Positions 1-9,912 of a stretch of DNA of 64,000 bases are shown here, piece by piece. Source of the DNA: Inia geoffrensis. Its lineage: Eukaryota; Chordata; Mammalia; Artiodactyla; Iniidae. The notes beneath the pieces were generated by a model. The model was given only the letters and a program-made list of their open reading frames with translations. It was not told where the DNA came from and did no database searches. Within the stretch, counting starts at the first letter, position 1. Each line of letters begins with the position of its first letter. The DNA lies in contig CM070899.1 of assembly GCA_036417435.1 (NCBI GenBank), positions 103,790,368-103,854,367 on the forward strand, given 5' to 3'. The position numbers and the translations under genes are program-made.

Positions 1-159
1 GGGTACAGCTACGTGTATAATTGCATCGGGTGGCTGTACAACTCAAACAGACACAACATTGTATATGAACTAGGCTGAAACGGAAAAGGACTGTTCAATG
101 ACAAGGCAAGTGAGGGCTTAAGAAATGCCTACTCTGTTACCTCAGGCCTCTGTGATGTT

Positions 160-173
160 GTTACCATGGTAAC
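160..173. promoter_or_regulatory. X-box-like palindrome (RFX-type), alpha half
   Basis: GTTACC-AT-GGTAAC is a perfect 14-bp palindrome in unit 1. The other units read GTTACC-AC-GGTAAC, two 6-bp arms with a 2-bp spacer. Both fit the X-box pattern GTNRCC-N(0-3)-RGYAAC bound by RFX factors in animals. Starts: 160, 3464, 6768, 10072, 13376, 16680, 19984, 23288, 26592, 29896, 33200, 36504, 39808, 43112, 46416, 49720, 53024, 56328, 59632, 62936. Beta has no equivalent. Both arms are intact in all 20 copies. Binding is inferred from the motif only. Confidence 0.5.
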
Positions 174-219
174 GGCCCCTGGAGCCTCGGCAGGCCTGGG
201 TCCCACGGCCGGAGCCTGC

Positions 220-235
220 TGCTGCTGAGGCAGCA
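220..235. repeat. Hairpin 1 of the alpha-specific segment
   Basis: TGCTGC-TGAG-GCAGCA is a 6-bp perfect inverted repeat with a 4-base loop, inside a short run of TGC triplets. It marks the left edge of the segment that beta lacks, and is present in both sequence classes. Confidence 0.6.
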
Positions 236-260
236 AGGGAGGAGGACGTGCCACCTGACC

Positions 261-279
261 AGCGGCACCTCGGGCCGCT
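261..279. repeat. Hairpin 2 of the alpha-specific segment
   Basis: AGCGGC-ACCTCGG-GCCGCT is a GC-only 6-bp stem apart from its terminal A-T pair, with a 7-base loop. It is absent from beta. Unit 14 has T43228 in the right arm, leaving a G-T pair. It lies 88 bp downstream of the X-box. Confidence 0.6.
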
Positions 280-678
280 ACTGCCCATTCTCCCCTGCGT
301 GTTACCGCAGTGTCCCGATCCAACGTGGCCCTCGTACAGGTAAGCAAAGCCTGCTGTACCCAAATGAGTGTGGAGCAGCTGAGAGGGAAGAGCGGTGAGG
401 AAACCGGATCTCCACAGCTCCTGCTAGGCAGGTTCCCACCTCCAGCCCCGTTCATCAGAGTCGCCCCACCTGCGAACAACGGCACCCTCCGAGTAGCCAA
501 CCTGAAAGGCTTCCGATATGCCTGGGGTGGGGCAGTGCAGGTTCAGGGGCAGGAGGTGAGCATACACAAGCCCAGGATTGTGTGTTTAGCCGCGTTCGAC
601 TCCCCATTTCCAATCCGACACCGGGATCCCCGCTAAGGCTTTCTTTCCCCAAGTTACCAGAGACGACACGGAGTAGTG

Positions 679-692
679 CTGCCGCCTTGTGG
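679..692 (-). promoter_or_regulatory. CTCF-like core, alpha half
   Basis: The minus strand reads CCACAAGGCGGCAG, 12 of 14 positions of the CTCF core CCASYAGRKGGCRS. It contains a CpG, which would make binding methylation-sensitive. Copies start at 679, 3983, 7287, 10591, 13895, 17199, 20503, 23807, 27111, 30415, 33719, 37023, 40327, 43631, 46935, 50239, 53543, 56847, 60151 and 63455, all in the same orientation. Class II units 6, 12 and 13 have CTGCCTCC on the plus strand and lose the CpG. The same-direction array resembles DXZ4, but occupancy is not shown. Confidence 0.45.
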
Positions 693-870
693 CACACTGC
701 CGTAACAACATTATCAACTGTGCTGAAAGGCAACTATCATTCACAAGGCCTAAGGCCTGAGGCTTTGCAGACACAACCCTGCCCTCAAGAAATATCCTGG
801 GCTGGGTAATCTGAAATGAATTCAAATCAGGCCCGACTCTCAGGCGGAAAGCTTTCAAGACCTCAGTGAT

Positions 871-880
871 ACTCACCTGC
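871..880 (-). other. Minus-strand splice-donor motif, alpha half
   Basis: The minus strand reads GCAG/GTGAGT, a full match to the eukaryotic 5' splice-site consensus, repeated every 3304 bp. Beta keeps the intronic part as CCG/GTGAGT (2498-2490). Both strands therefore carry good donors in each half. I found no convincing acceptor partner on this strand. Confidence 0.28.
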
Positions 881-1362
881 GTTTTAGAAAACAGCAGATT
901 CAAATGAAAAGATGCTCAGGATCTGTCATGATTAGAGAGTGAAAAGAAAGCTAGACGAGGAGTTCCCTGTCTGCGGTCCTCTTAAATCCTAAAATTTTAA
1001 GTGCTCAAGAGGGCATGCCAAAAGGAGAAGCCAGCTATTGCTGTTGGTGCGATTGTAAATTGGTAACAGCCGCTATGAGGATCAGTAGGCACATTCCTGA
1101 CCAAACTGAACACTGGAGGTACCACGAGATTCGGCAACCCCGCTGCAGGTCGTAGAACCAGAGACTAGCATCATTGGAAGGAAGCACTTGCACCCCAGCA
1201 TTCCTTGTGGTACCCTTGACCCCAACGAAGACATACAAACGAACCAACTGTCGAGCGAGTGGCGAAGGGAGAAAGATGGGCTGCTACCTACACACCCTCG
1301 ACTAGCACTCAGCCACAGAACAAAATGAACTCATACTATTTGCAGCAGCATGGGTGGAGCAC

Positions 1363-1408
1363 TAGATGATCTCACTAATTCTGGTCAATTAGAGGCAGCA
1401 AGACACAT
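1363..1408. repeat. 46-bp block identical in alpha and beta (alpha copy)
   Basis: This 46-bp stretch is identical to 2983-3028 in beta, although the flanks differ every few bases. It is AT-leaning and includes ATCTCACTAATTCTGG. Unit 4 and its copy unit 10 have A at 11310/31134 inside it. I do not recognise a known element. Confidence 0.7.
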
Positions 1409-1827
1409 TTGCCCAGATACCACTTATGTGTGCAGTCTCAATAGGGATACAAAGGAAGCTAGTAGAGAAAGGAAACACAGGTTCACAAAGGGAAGAAAGA
1501 AGCGAGGGGTTCCCACAGGGGCAAATTGGAGACCGGGGAAGGGGGAATTAGGAGATTGGGATTAACAGTAACACACTTAACGTATCCAAAAGTGCTCATC
1601 AAGGGCAACACACCCAAAAGCACAGGGAATGCTACAACACATTCCACGATAAACTAACAGGGCAAAGAATCCGAAACCCTACAGGTACAGCTACGTTTAT
1701 ACTTGCATCAAGTGGCTGTAGAACTCAAACAGACGTAACACTCTATATGAACTAGGCTGAAAGAAAAAAGGACTGTTCAATGACAAGGCAAGTAAGGGGT
1801 TAAGACATGCCCACTTTCTTACCTCAG

Positions 1828-1958
1828 GCCTCTTTGTCGTCGGCGGGTGTCAGACCCCTGGAGCCTCAGCAGGCCTGTGTCCCGCGGCTGGAGGATGCTG
1901 CTGCTCTTCTCCCCTGCGTGGTACCACAATCTCCTGATCCAACATGGCCCTCCTACAG
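1828..1958 (+). other. Exon-like segment, beta half (noncoding)
   Basis: The 131-bp counterpart of the alpha exon-like segment. The tract CTTTCTTACCTCAG ends at 1827, and the donor CAG/GTAAGC has its GT at 1959-1960. It is shorter because beta lacks the 64-bp hairpin segment. In units 16-19 the last exonic triplet is CGG (G at 51517, 54821, 58125 and 61429), which weakens the donor. No transcript evidence is available here. Confidence 0.33.
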
Positions 1959-2297
1959 GTAAGCATAGCCTGGTGTACCCAAAAGATGGTGGAACAGCTG
2001 AGAGGGAAGGGCTGTTAAGAAACCGGATCTCCACAGCTCCTGCTAGGCAAGTTCCCACCTCCAGCCCACTTCATTAGAGTCGCCCCACCTGCGAACCACG
2101 GCACCCTCCGAGTAGCCCACTGGCAAGGCCTGCGACATGCCTGGGGTGGGGCAGTGCAGGTGAAGGGGCAGGAGGTGAGCCTACAAAAGCCCAGGGATGT
2201 GTGTTTAGCTGCGTTCGACTCCCCATTTCCAATACAACGCCGGGAACCCCGCTAAGGCTTTGCTTCCCCACGTTACCAGAGACGACACGGAGTAGTG

Positions 2298-2311
2298 CTG
2301 CCGCCTTTTGG
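2298..2311 (-). promoter_or_regulatory. Degenerate CTCF-like core, beta half
   Basis: The minus strand reads CCAAAAGGCGGCAG, about 11 of 14 consensus positions. It differs from the alpha core by one base (plus-strand CTTTTGG against CTTGTGG). The flanks are identical to alpha for 36 bp on the left and 20 bp on the right. Copies are at 2298 + 3304k (19 copies, last 61770). Probably a weaker or lost site. Confidence 0.3.
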
Positions 2312-2982
2312 CACACTGCCGTAACAACCTTACCAACTGTGCTGAAGGGCACCTATCATTCACAAGGCTTAAGGCCTACGGCTTTGCAGACACAACCCTG
2401 CCCTCAAGAAATATCCTGCGCTGGGTAATCTGAAACGAATTCAAATCACGCCCGGCTCTCAGGCGGGAACCTTTCAAGAAGTCAGTGGTACTCACCGGCG
2501 TTTTAGAAAACAGCACATTCAACCCAAAAGATGCTCAGGATCTGTCATGATTCGAGAGTGGAAAGAAAGCTAGACGAGGTGTTCCCTGGCTGCAGTCCTC
2601 TCAAACCCTAAAAGAGTAAGATCTCAACAGGACATGCCAGAAAGAGAAGCCAGGTATTGCTGTTGGTCGGATTGTAAATTGCTAACAGCCTGTAATGAGG
2701 ATCACTAGGCATATTCCTTACCAAACTAAACACTGGATGTACCACCAGATTCGGCAACCCCGCTACAGGTCGTGTAACCAGAGACTGACATCATTGGAAG
2801 GAAGCACTTGCAGCCCAGCTGTCCTTGTGTTACCCATGACCACAGCCAAGACATACAAACGAACGAAATGGGGAGCGAGGGGTGAATGGAGAAAGATGTT
2901 CTGCTACCTACACACCCTCGACTACCACTCAGCCACAGGGCAAAATGAACCCATAGTCTTTGCAGCAGCCTGGGTGGAGCAG

Positions 2983-3028
2983 TAGATGATCTCACTAATT
3001 CTGGTCAATTAGAGGCAGCAAGACACAT
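2983..3028. repeat. 46-bp block identical in alpha and beta (beta copy)
   Basis: Beta copy of the block at 1363-1408, recurring every 3304 bp. Identity over 46 bp between halves that otherwise differ by about 10-15% suggests selective constraint or local gene conversion. Confidence 0.7.
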
Positions 3029-3269
3029 ATCCCCGCATATCACACTTATGTGTGCCGTCTAAATACGGATACTCTGGGAGCTAGTACACAAAGGAAACTC
3101 AGGCTCACAAAGGGAAGAAAGAAGCCTGGAGTTCCCTGAGGGGGAAATTGGAGACAGAGGAAGGTTGAAGTAGGAGGTCGGGATTCACAGAAACACGCTT
3201 AACGTATCCAAAAGTGCTCATCAAGGGCGACCCACGTGCAAGCACAGGGAACGCTACAAAACATTCCTC

Positions 3270-3275
3270 AATAAA
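3270..3275 (+). terminator. Polyadenylation signal AATAAA, beta half
   Basis: Canonical AATAAA near the end of each beta half, recurring at 3270 + 3304k (19 copies). GT-rich sequence follows about 35-60 bp later, at the start of the next alpha. The matching alpha position reads GATAAA. One canonical signal per 3304-bp unit fits a unit-length plus-strand transcript, but a hexamer alone is weak evidence. Confidence 0.3.
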
Positions 3276-3304
3276 CGAAGATTGCAAAGAATCCGAAACC
3301 CTAC

Positions 3305-6300
3305 GGGTACAGCTACGTGTATAATTGCATCGGGTGGCTGTACAACTCAAACAGACACAACATTGTATATGAACTAGGCTGAAACGGAAAAGGACTGTTC
3401 AATGACAAGGCAAGTGAGGGCTTAAGAAATGCCTACTCTGTTACCTCAGGCCTCTGTGATGTTGTTACCACGGTAACGGCCCCTGGAGCCTCGGCAGGCC
3501 TGGGTCCCACGGCCGGAGCCTGCTGCTGCTGAGGCAGCAAGGGAGGAGGACGTGCCACCTGACCAGCGGCACCTCGGGCCGCTACTGCCCATTCTCCCCT
3601 GCGTGTTACCGCAGTGTCCCGATCCAACGTGGCCCTCGTACAGGTAAGCAAAGCCTGCTGTACCCAAATGAGTGTGGAGCAGCTGAGAGGGAAGAGCGGT
3701 GAGGAAACCGGATCTCCACAGCTCCTGCTAGGCAGGTTCCCACCTCCAGCCCCGTTCATCAGAGTCGCCCCACCTGCGAACAACGGCACCCTCCGAGTAG
3801 CCAACCTGAAAGGCTTCCGATATGCCTGGGGTGGGGCAGTGCAGGTTCAGGGGCAGGAGGTGAGCATACACAAGCCCAGGATTGTGTGTTTAGCCGCGTT
3901 CGACTCCCCATTTCCAATCCGACACCGGGATCCCCGCTAAGGCTTTCTTTCCCCAAGTTACCAGAGACGACACGGAGTAGTGCTGCCGCCTTGTGGCACA
4001 CTGCCGTAACAACATTATCAACTGTGCTGAAAGGCAACTATCATTCACAAGGCCTAAGGCCTGAGGCTTTGCAGACACAACCCTGCCCTCAAGAAATATC
4101 CTGGGCTGGGTAATCTGAAATGAATTCAAATCAGGCCCGACTCTCAGGCGGAAAGCTTTCAAGACCTCAGTGATACTCACCTGCGTTTTAGAAAACAGCA
4201 GATTCAAATGAAAAGATGCTCAGGATCTGTCATGATTAGAGAGTGAAAAGAAAGCTAGACGAGGAGTTCCCTGTCTGCGGTCCTCTTAAATCCTAAAATT
4301 TTAAGTGCTCAAGAGGGCATGCCAAAAGGAGAAGCCAGCTATTGCTGTTGGTGCGATTGTAAATTGGTAACAGCCGCTATGAGGATCAGTAGGCACATTC
4401 CTGACCAAACTGAACCCTGGAGGTACCACGAGATTCGGCAACCCCGCTGCAGGTCGTAGAACCAGAGACTAGCATCATTGGAAGGAAGCACTTGCACCCC
4501 AGCATTCCTTGTGGTACCCTTGACCCCAACGAAGACATACAAACGAACCAACTGTCGAGCGAGTGGTGAAGGGAGAAAGATGGGCTGCTACCTACACACC
4601 CTCGACTAGCACTCAGCCACAGAACAAAATGAACTCATACTATTTGCAGCAGCATGGGTGGAGCACTAGATGATCTCACTAATTCTGGTCAATTAGAGGC
4701 AGCAAGACACATTTGCCCAGATACCACTTATGTGTGCAGTCTCAATAGGGATACAAAGGAAGCTAGTAAAGAAAGGAAACACAGGTTCACAAAGGGAAGA
4801 AAGAAGCGAGGGGTTCCCACAGGGGCAAATTGGAGACCGGGGAAGGGGGAATTAGGAGATTGGGATTAACAGTAACACACTTAACGTATCCAAAAGTGCT
4901 CATCAAGGGCAACACACCCAAAAGCACAGGGAATGCTACAACACATTCCACGATAAACTAACAGGGCAAAGAATCCGAAACCCTACAGGTACAGCTACGT
5001 TTATACTTGCATCAAGTGGCTGTAGAACTCAAACAGACGCAACACTGTATATGAACTAGGCTGAAAGAAAAAAGGACTGTTCAATGACAAGGCAAGTAAG
5101 GGGTTAAGACATGCCCACTTTCTTACCTCAGGCCTCTTTGTCGTCGGCGGGTGTCAGACCCCTGGAGCCTCAGCAGGCCTGTGTCCCGCGGCTGGAGGAT
5201 GCTGCTGCTCTTCTCCCCTGCGTGGTACCACAATCTCCTGATCCAACATGGCCCTCCTACAGGTAAGCATAGCCTGGTGTACCCAAAAGATGGTGGAACA
5301 GCTGAGAGGGAAGGGCTGTTAAGAAACCGGATCTCCACAGCTCCTGCTAGGCAAGTTCCCACCTCCAGCCCACTTCATTAGAGTCGCCCCACCTGCGAAC
5401 CACGGCACCCTCCGAGTAGCCCACTGGCAAGGCCTGCGACATGCCTGGGGTGGGGCAGTGCAGGTGAAGGGGCAGGAGGTGAGCCTACAAAAGCCCAGGG
5501 ATGTGTGTTTAGCTGCGTTCGACTCCCCATTTCCAATACAACGCCGGGAACCCCGCTAAGGCTTTGCTTCCCCACGTTACCAGAGACGACACGGAGTAGT
5601 GCTGCCGCCTTTTGGCACACTGCCATAACAACCTTACCAACTGTGCTGAAGGGCACCTATCATTCACAAGGCTTAAGGCTTACAGCTTTGCAGACACAAC
5701 CCTGCCCTCAAGAAATATCCTGCGCTGGGTAATCTGAAACGAATTCAAATCACGCCCGACTCTCAGGCGGGAACCTTTCAAGAAGTCAGTGGTACTCACC
5801 GGCGTTTTAGAAAACAGCACATTCAACCCAAAAGATGCTCAGGATCTGTCATGATTCGAGAGTGGAAAGAAAGCTAGACGAGGTGTTCCCTGGCTGCAGT
5901 CCTCTCAAACCCTAAAAGAGTAAGATCTCAACAGGACATGCCAGAAAGAGAAGCCAGGCATTGCTGTTGGTCGGATTGTAAATTGCTAACAGCCTGTAAT
6001 GAGGATCACTAGGCATATTCCTTACCAAACTAAACACTGGATGTACCACCAGATTCGGCAACCCCGCTACAGGTCGCGTAACCAGAGACTGGCATCATTG
6101 GAAGGAAGCACTTGCAGCCCAACTGTCCTTGTGTTACCCATGACCACAGCCAAGACATACAAACGAACGAAATGGGGAGCGAGGGGTGAATGGAGAAAGA
6201 TGTTCTGCTACCTACACACCCTCGACTACCACTCAGCCACAGGGCAAAATGAACCCATAGTCTTTGCAGCAGCCTGGGTGGAGCAGTAGATGATCTCACT

Positions 6301-6608
6301 AATTCTGGTCAATTAGAGGCAGCAAGACACATATCCCCGCATATCACACTTATGTGTGCCGTCTAAATACGGATACTCTGGAAGCTAGTACACAAAGGAA
6401 ACTCAGGCTCACAAAGGGAAGAAAGAAGCCTGGAGTTCCCTGAGGGGGAAATTGGAGACCGAGGAAGGTTGAAGTAGGAGGTCGGGATTCACAGAAACAC
6501 GCTTAACGTATCCAAAAGTGCTCATCAAGGGCGACCCACGCGCAAGCACAGGGAACGCTACAAAACATTCCTCAATAAACGAAGATTGCAAAGAATCCGA
6601 AACCCTAC
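3305..6608. repeat. Unit 2 (class I)
   Basis: Complete class I unit, the partner of unit 8 in the six-unit duplication. A marker is C4416 (TGAACCCTGG), shared with units 8 and 14. The beta half has CCATAACAACC near 5620-5632, where most units read CCGTAACAACC. I located no difference from unit 8 by eye. Confidence 0.95.
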
Positions 6609-9600
6609 GGGTACAGCTACGTGTATAATTGTATCGGGTGGCTGTACAACTCAAACAGACACAACATTGTATATGAACTAGGCTGAAACGGAAAAGGACT
6701 GTTCAATGACAAGGCAAGTGAGGGCTTAAGAAATGCCTACTCTGTTACCTCAGGCCTCTGTGATGTTGTTACCACGGTAACGGCCCCTGGAGCCTCGGCA
6801 GGCCTGGGTCCCACGGCCGGAGCCTGCTGCTGCTGAGGCAGCAAGGGAGGAGGACGTGCCACCTGACCAGCGGCACCTCGGGCCGCTACTGCCCATTCTC
6901 CCCTGCGTGTTACCGCAGTGTCCCGATCCAACGTGGCCCTCGTACAGGTAAGCAAAGCCTGCTGTACCCAAATGAGTGTGGAGCAGCTGAGAGGGAAGAG
7001 CGGTGAGGAAACCGGATCTCCACAGCTCCTGCTAGGCAGGTTCCCACCTCCAGCCCCGTTCATCAGAGTCGCCCCACCTGCGAACAACGGCACCCTCCGA
7101 GTAGCCAACCTGAAAGGCTTCCGATATGCCTGGGGTGGGGCAGTGCAGGTTCAGGGGCAGGAGGTGAGCATACACAAGCCCAGGATTGTGTGTTTAGCCG
7201 CGTTCGACTCCCCATTTCCAATCCGACACCGGGATCCCCGCTAAGGCTTTCTTTCCCCAAGTTACCAGAGACGACACGGAGTAGTGCTGCCGCCTTGTGG
7301 CACACTGCCGTAACAACATTATCAACTGTGCTGGAAGGCAACTATCATTCACAAGGCCTAAGGCCTGAGGCTTTGCAGACACAACGCTGCCCTCAAGAAA
7401 TATCCTGGGCTGGGTAATGTGAAATGAATTCAAATCAGGCCCGACTCTCAGGCGGAAAGCTTTCAAGACCTCAGTGATACTCACCTGCGTTTTAGAAAAC
7501 AGCAGATTCAAATGAAAAGATGCTCAGGATCTGTCATGATTAGAGAGTGAAAAGAAAGCTAGACGAGGAGTTCCCTGTCTGCGGTCCTCTTAAATCCTAA
7601 AATTTTAAGTGCTCAAGAGGGCATGCCAAAAGGAGAAGCCAGCTATTGCTGTTGGTGCGATTGTAAATTGGTAACAGCCGCTATGAGGATCAGTAGGCAC
7701 ATTCCTGACCAAACTGAACACTGGAGGTACCACGAGATTCGGCAACCCCGCTGCAGGTCGTAGAACCAGAGACTAGCATCATTGGAAGGAAGCACTTGCA
7801 CCCCAGCATTCCTTGTGGTACCCTTGACCCCAACGAAGACATACAAACGAACCAACTGTCGAGCGAGTGGCGAAGGGAGAAAGATGGGCTGCTACCTACA
7901 CACCCTCGACTAGCACTCAGCCACAGAACAAAATGAACTCATACTATTTGCAGCAGCATGGGTGGAGCACTAGATGATCTCACTAATTCTGGTCAATTAG
8001 AGGCAGCAAGACACATTTGCCCAGATACCACTTATGTGTGCAGTCTCAATAGGGATACAAAGGAAGCTAGTAAAGAAAGGAAACACAGGTTCACAAAGGG
8101 AAGAAAGAAGCGAGGGGTTCCCACAGGGGCAAATTGGAGACCGGGGAAGGGGGAATTAGGAGATTGGGATTAACAGTAACACACTTAACGTATCCAAAAG
8201 TGCTCATCAAGGGCAACACACCCAAAAGCACAGGGAATGCTACAACACATTCCACGATAAACTAACAGGGCAAAGAATCCGAAACCCTACAGGTACAGCT
8301 ACGTTTATACTTGCATCAAGTGGCTGTAGAACTCAAACAGACGTAACACTGTATATGAACTAGGCTGAAAGAAAAAAGGACTGTTCAATGACAAGGCAAG
8401 TAAGGGGTTAAGACATGCCCACTTTCTTACCTCAGGCCTCTTTGTCGTCGGCGGGTGTCAGACCCCTGGAGCCTCAGCAGGCCTGTGTCCCGCGGCTGGA
8501 GGATGCTGCTGCTCTTCTCCCCTGCGTGGTACCACAATCTCCTGATCCAACATGGCCCTCCTACAGGTAAGCATAGCCTGGTGTACCCAAAAGATGGTGG
8601 AACAGCTGAGAGGGAAGGGCTGTTAAGAAACCGGATCTCCACAGCTCCTGCTAGGCAAGTTCCCACCTCCAGCCCACTTCATTAGAGTCGCCCCACCTGC
8701 GAACCACGGCACCCTCCGAGTAGCCCACTGGCAAGGCCTGCGACATGCCTGGGGTGGGGCAGTGCAGGTGAAGGGGCAGGAGGTGAGCCTACAAAAGCCC
8801 AGGGATGTGTGTTTAGCTGCGTTTGACTCCCCATTTCCAATACAACGCCGGGAACCCCGCTAAGGCTTTGCTTCCCCACGTTACCAGAGACGACACGGAG
8901 TAGTGCTGCCGCCTTTTGGCACACTGCCATAACAACCTTACCAACTGTGCTGAAGGGCACCTATCATTCACAAGGCTTAAGGCTTACAGCTTTGCAGACA
9001 CAACCCTGCCCTCAAGAAATATCCTGCGCTGGGTAATCTGAAACGAATTCAAATCACGCCCGACTCTCAGGCGGGAACCTTTCAAGAAGTCAGTGGTACT
9101 CACCGGCGTTTTAGAAAACAGCACATTCAACCCAAAAGATGCTCAGGATCTGTCATGATTCGAGAGTGGAAAGAAAGCTAGACGAGGTGTTCCCTGGCTG
9201 CAGTCCTCTCAAACCCTAAAAGAGTAAGATCTCAACAGGACATGCCAGAAAGAGAAGCCAGGCATTGCTGTTGGTCGGATTGTAAATTGCTAACAGCCTG
9301 TAATGAGGATCACTAGGCATATTCCTTACCAAACTAAACACTGGATGTACCACCAGATTCGGCAACCCCGCTACAGGTCGCGTAACCAGAGACTGGCATC
9401 ATTGGAAGGAAGCACTTGCAGCCCAACTGTCCTTGTGTTACCCATGACCACAGCCAAGACATACAAACGAACGAAATGGGGAGCGAGGGGTGAATGGAGA
9501 AAGATGTTCTGCTACCTACACACCCTCGACTACCACTCAGCCACAGGGCAAAATGAACCCATAGTCTTTGCAGCAGCCTGGGTGGAGCAGTAGATGATCT

Positions 9601-9912
9601 CACTAATTCTGGTCAATTAGAGGCAGCAAGACACATATCCCCGCATATCACACTTATGTGTGCCGTCTAAATACGGATACTCTGGAAGCTAGTACACAAA
9701 GGAAACTCAGGCTCACAAAGGGAAGAAAGAAGCCTGGAGTTCCCTGAGGGGGAAATTGGAGACCGAGGAAGGTTGAAGTAGGAGGTCGGGATTCACAGAA
9801 ACACGCTTAACGTATCCAAAAGTGCTCATCAAGGGCGACCCACGCGCAAGCACAGGGAACGCTACAAAACATTCCTCAATAAACGAAGATTGCAAAGAAT
9901 CCGAAACCCTAC
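6609..9912. repeat. Unit 3 (class I)
   Basis: Complete class I unit, partner of unit 9. Markers are G7386 and G7419 in alpha (shared with units 4, 9 and 10) and T8824 in beta (shared with unit 9). T8344 differs from C28168 in unit 9, one of the few changes since the duplication. Confidence 0.95.

Larger units (their letters stand above)
145..339 (+). other. Exon-like segment, alpha half (noncoding)
   Basis: A pyrimidine-rich tract ending in CAG (to 144; TAG in class II) precedes this 195-bp segment. It ends at the strong donor CAG/GTAAGC (GT at 340-341). Stops occur in all three plus frames within it, so if spliced it would be a noncoding exon. It contains the X-box and both alpha hairpins. 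Copies recur every 3304 bp. Splice use is inferred from motif quality only. Confidence 0.35.
1..1682. repeat. Alpha half-unit (type example, unit 1)
   Basis: First half of the dimeric unit, 1682 bp; copies start at 1 + 3304k (k 0-19). It aligns with beta over its whole length at roughly 85-90% by eye. It differs mainly by a segment of about 64 bp near 226-289 that beta lacks. Alpha-specific elements are the X-box, two hairpins and the better CTCF-like core. It has no AATAAA; the matching position reads GATAAA. No coding frame stands out. Confidence 0.9.
1..3304. repeat. Unit 1 (class I)
   Basis: Complete alpha-beta unit. Its X-box is the perfect palindrome GTTACCATGGTAAC (160-173); every other unit reads AC in the centre. 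Other markers are G1465, C1743, and a CACGTG E-box at 3233-3238 that only unit 7 shares. From about 623 onward it is the template of unit 7; upstream of about 500 the two differ, because the duplication junction lies between. Confidence 0.95.
1683..3304. repeat. Beta half-unit (type example, unit 1)
   Basis: Second half of the dimeric unit, 1622 bp; copies start at 1683 + 3304k (k 0-18). It opens with AGGTACAGC, matching alpha's GGGTACAGC. Beta lacks the 64-bp hairpin segment and the X-box, and has a weakened CTCF-like core. It carries the only AATAAA of the unit. The alpha-beta divergence far exceeds that between units, so the dimer formed before the array was amplified. Confidence 0.9.

Noticed and set aside
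14..20. TATA-like motifs (GTATAATTG near 14 and GTATATGAAC near 61) as promoters
   Set aside because: Short A/T motifs are expected by chance, and no initiator or GC-box arrangement supports a start site there.
129..500. 123-codon minus-strand open frame, repeated in most alpha halves
   Set aside because: It overlaps other open frames on both strands and is low in complexity. It changes its start in class II units and carries amino-acid changes in unit 14. The beta counterpart is interrupted by a stop in most units. No domain is recognisable, so it is not called as CDS.
594..602. Pol III B-box-like GTTCGACTC, suggesting a tRNA or tRNA-derived SINE
   Set aside because: The T-arm does not pair, no convincing A-box lies at the right distance, and no cloverleaf or SINE tail is seen.
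310..636. 108-codon plus-strand open frame in alpha
   Set aside because: It runs straight through the best splice donor of the unit, is cut by a stop in unit 14 (T43442), and has no recognisable domain.
1486..1560. G-rich plus strand, possible G-quadruplex
   Set aside because: Several runs of three to five G occur, but the loops are about 8-13 bases. It does not fit the usual four-tract pattern, and the beta copy is weaker.
1..3304. D4Z4, since that macrosatellite also has a unit near 3.3 kb
   Set aside because: No double homeobox frame is present, and the base composition is far less GC-rich than D4Z4.
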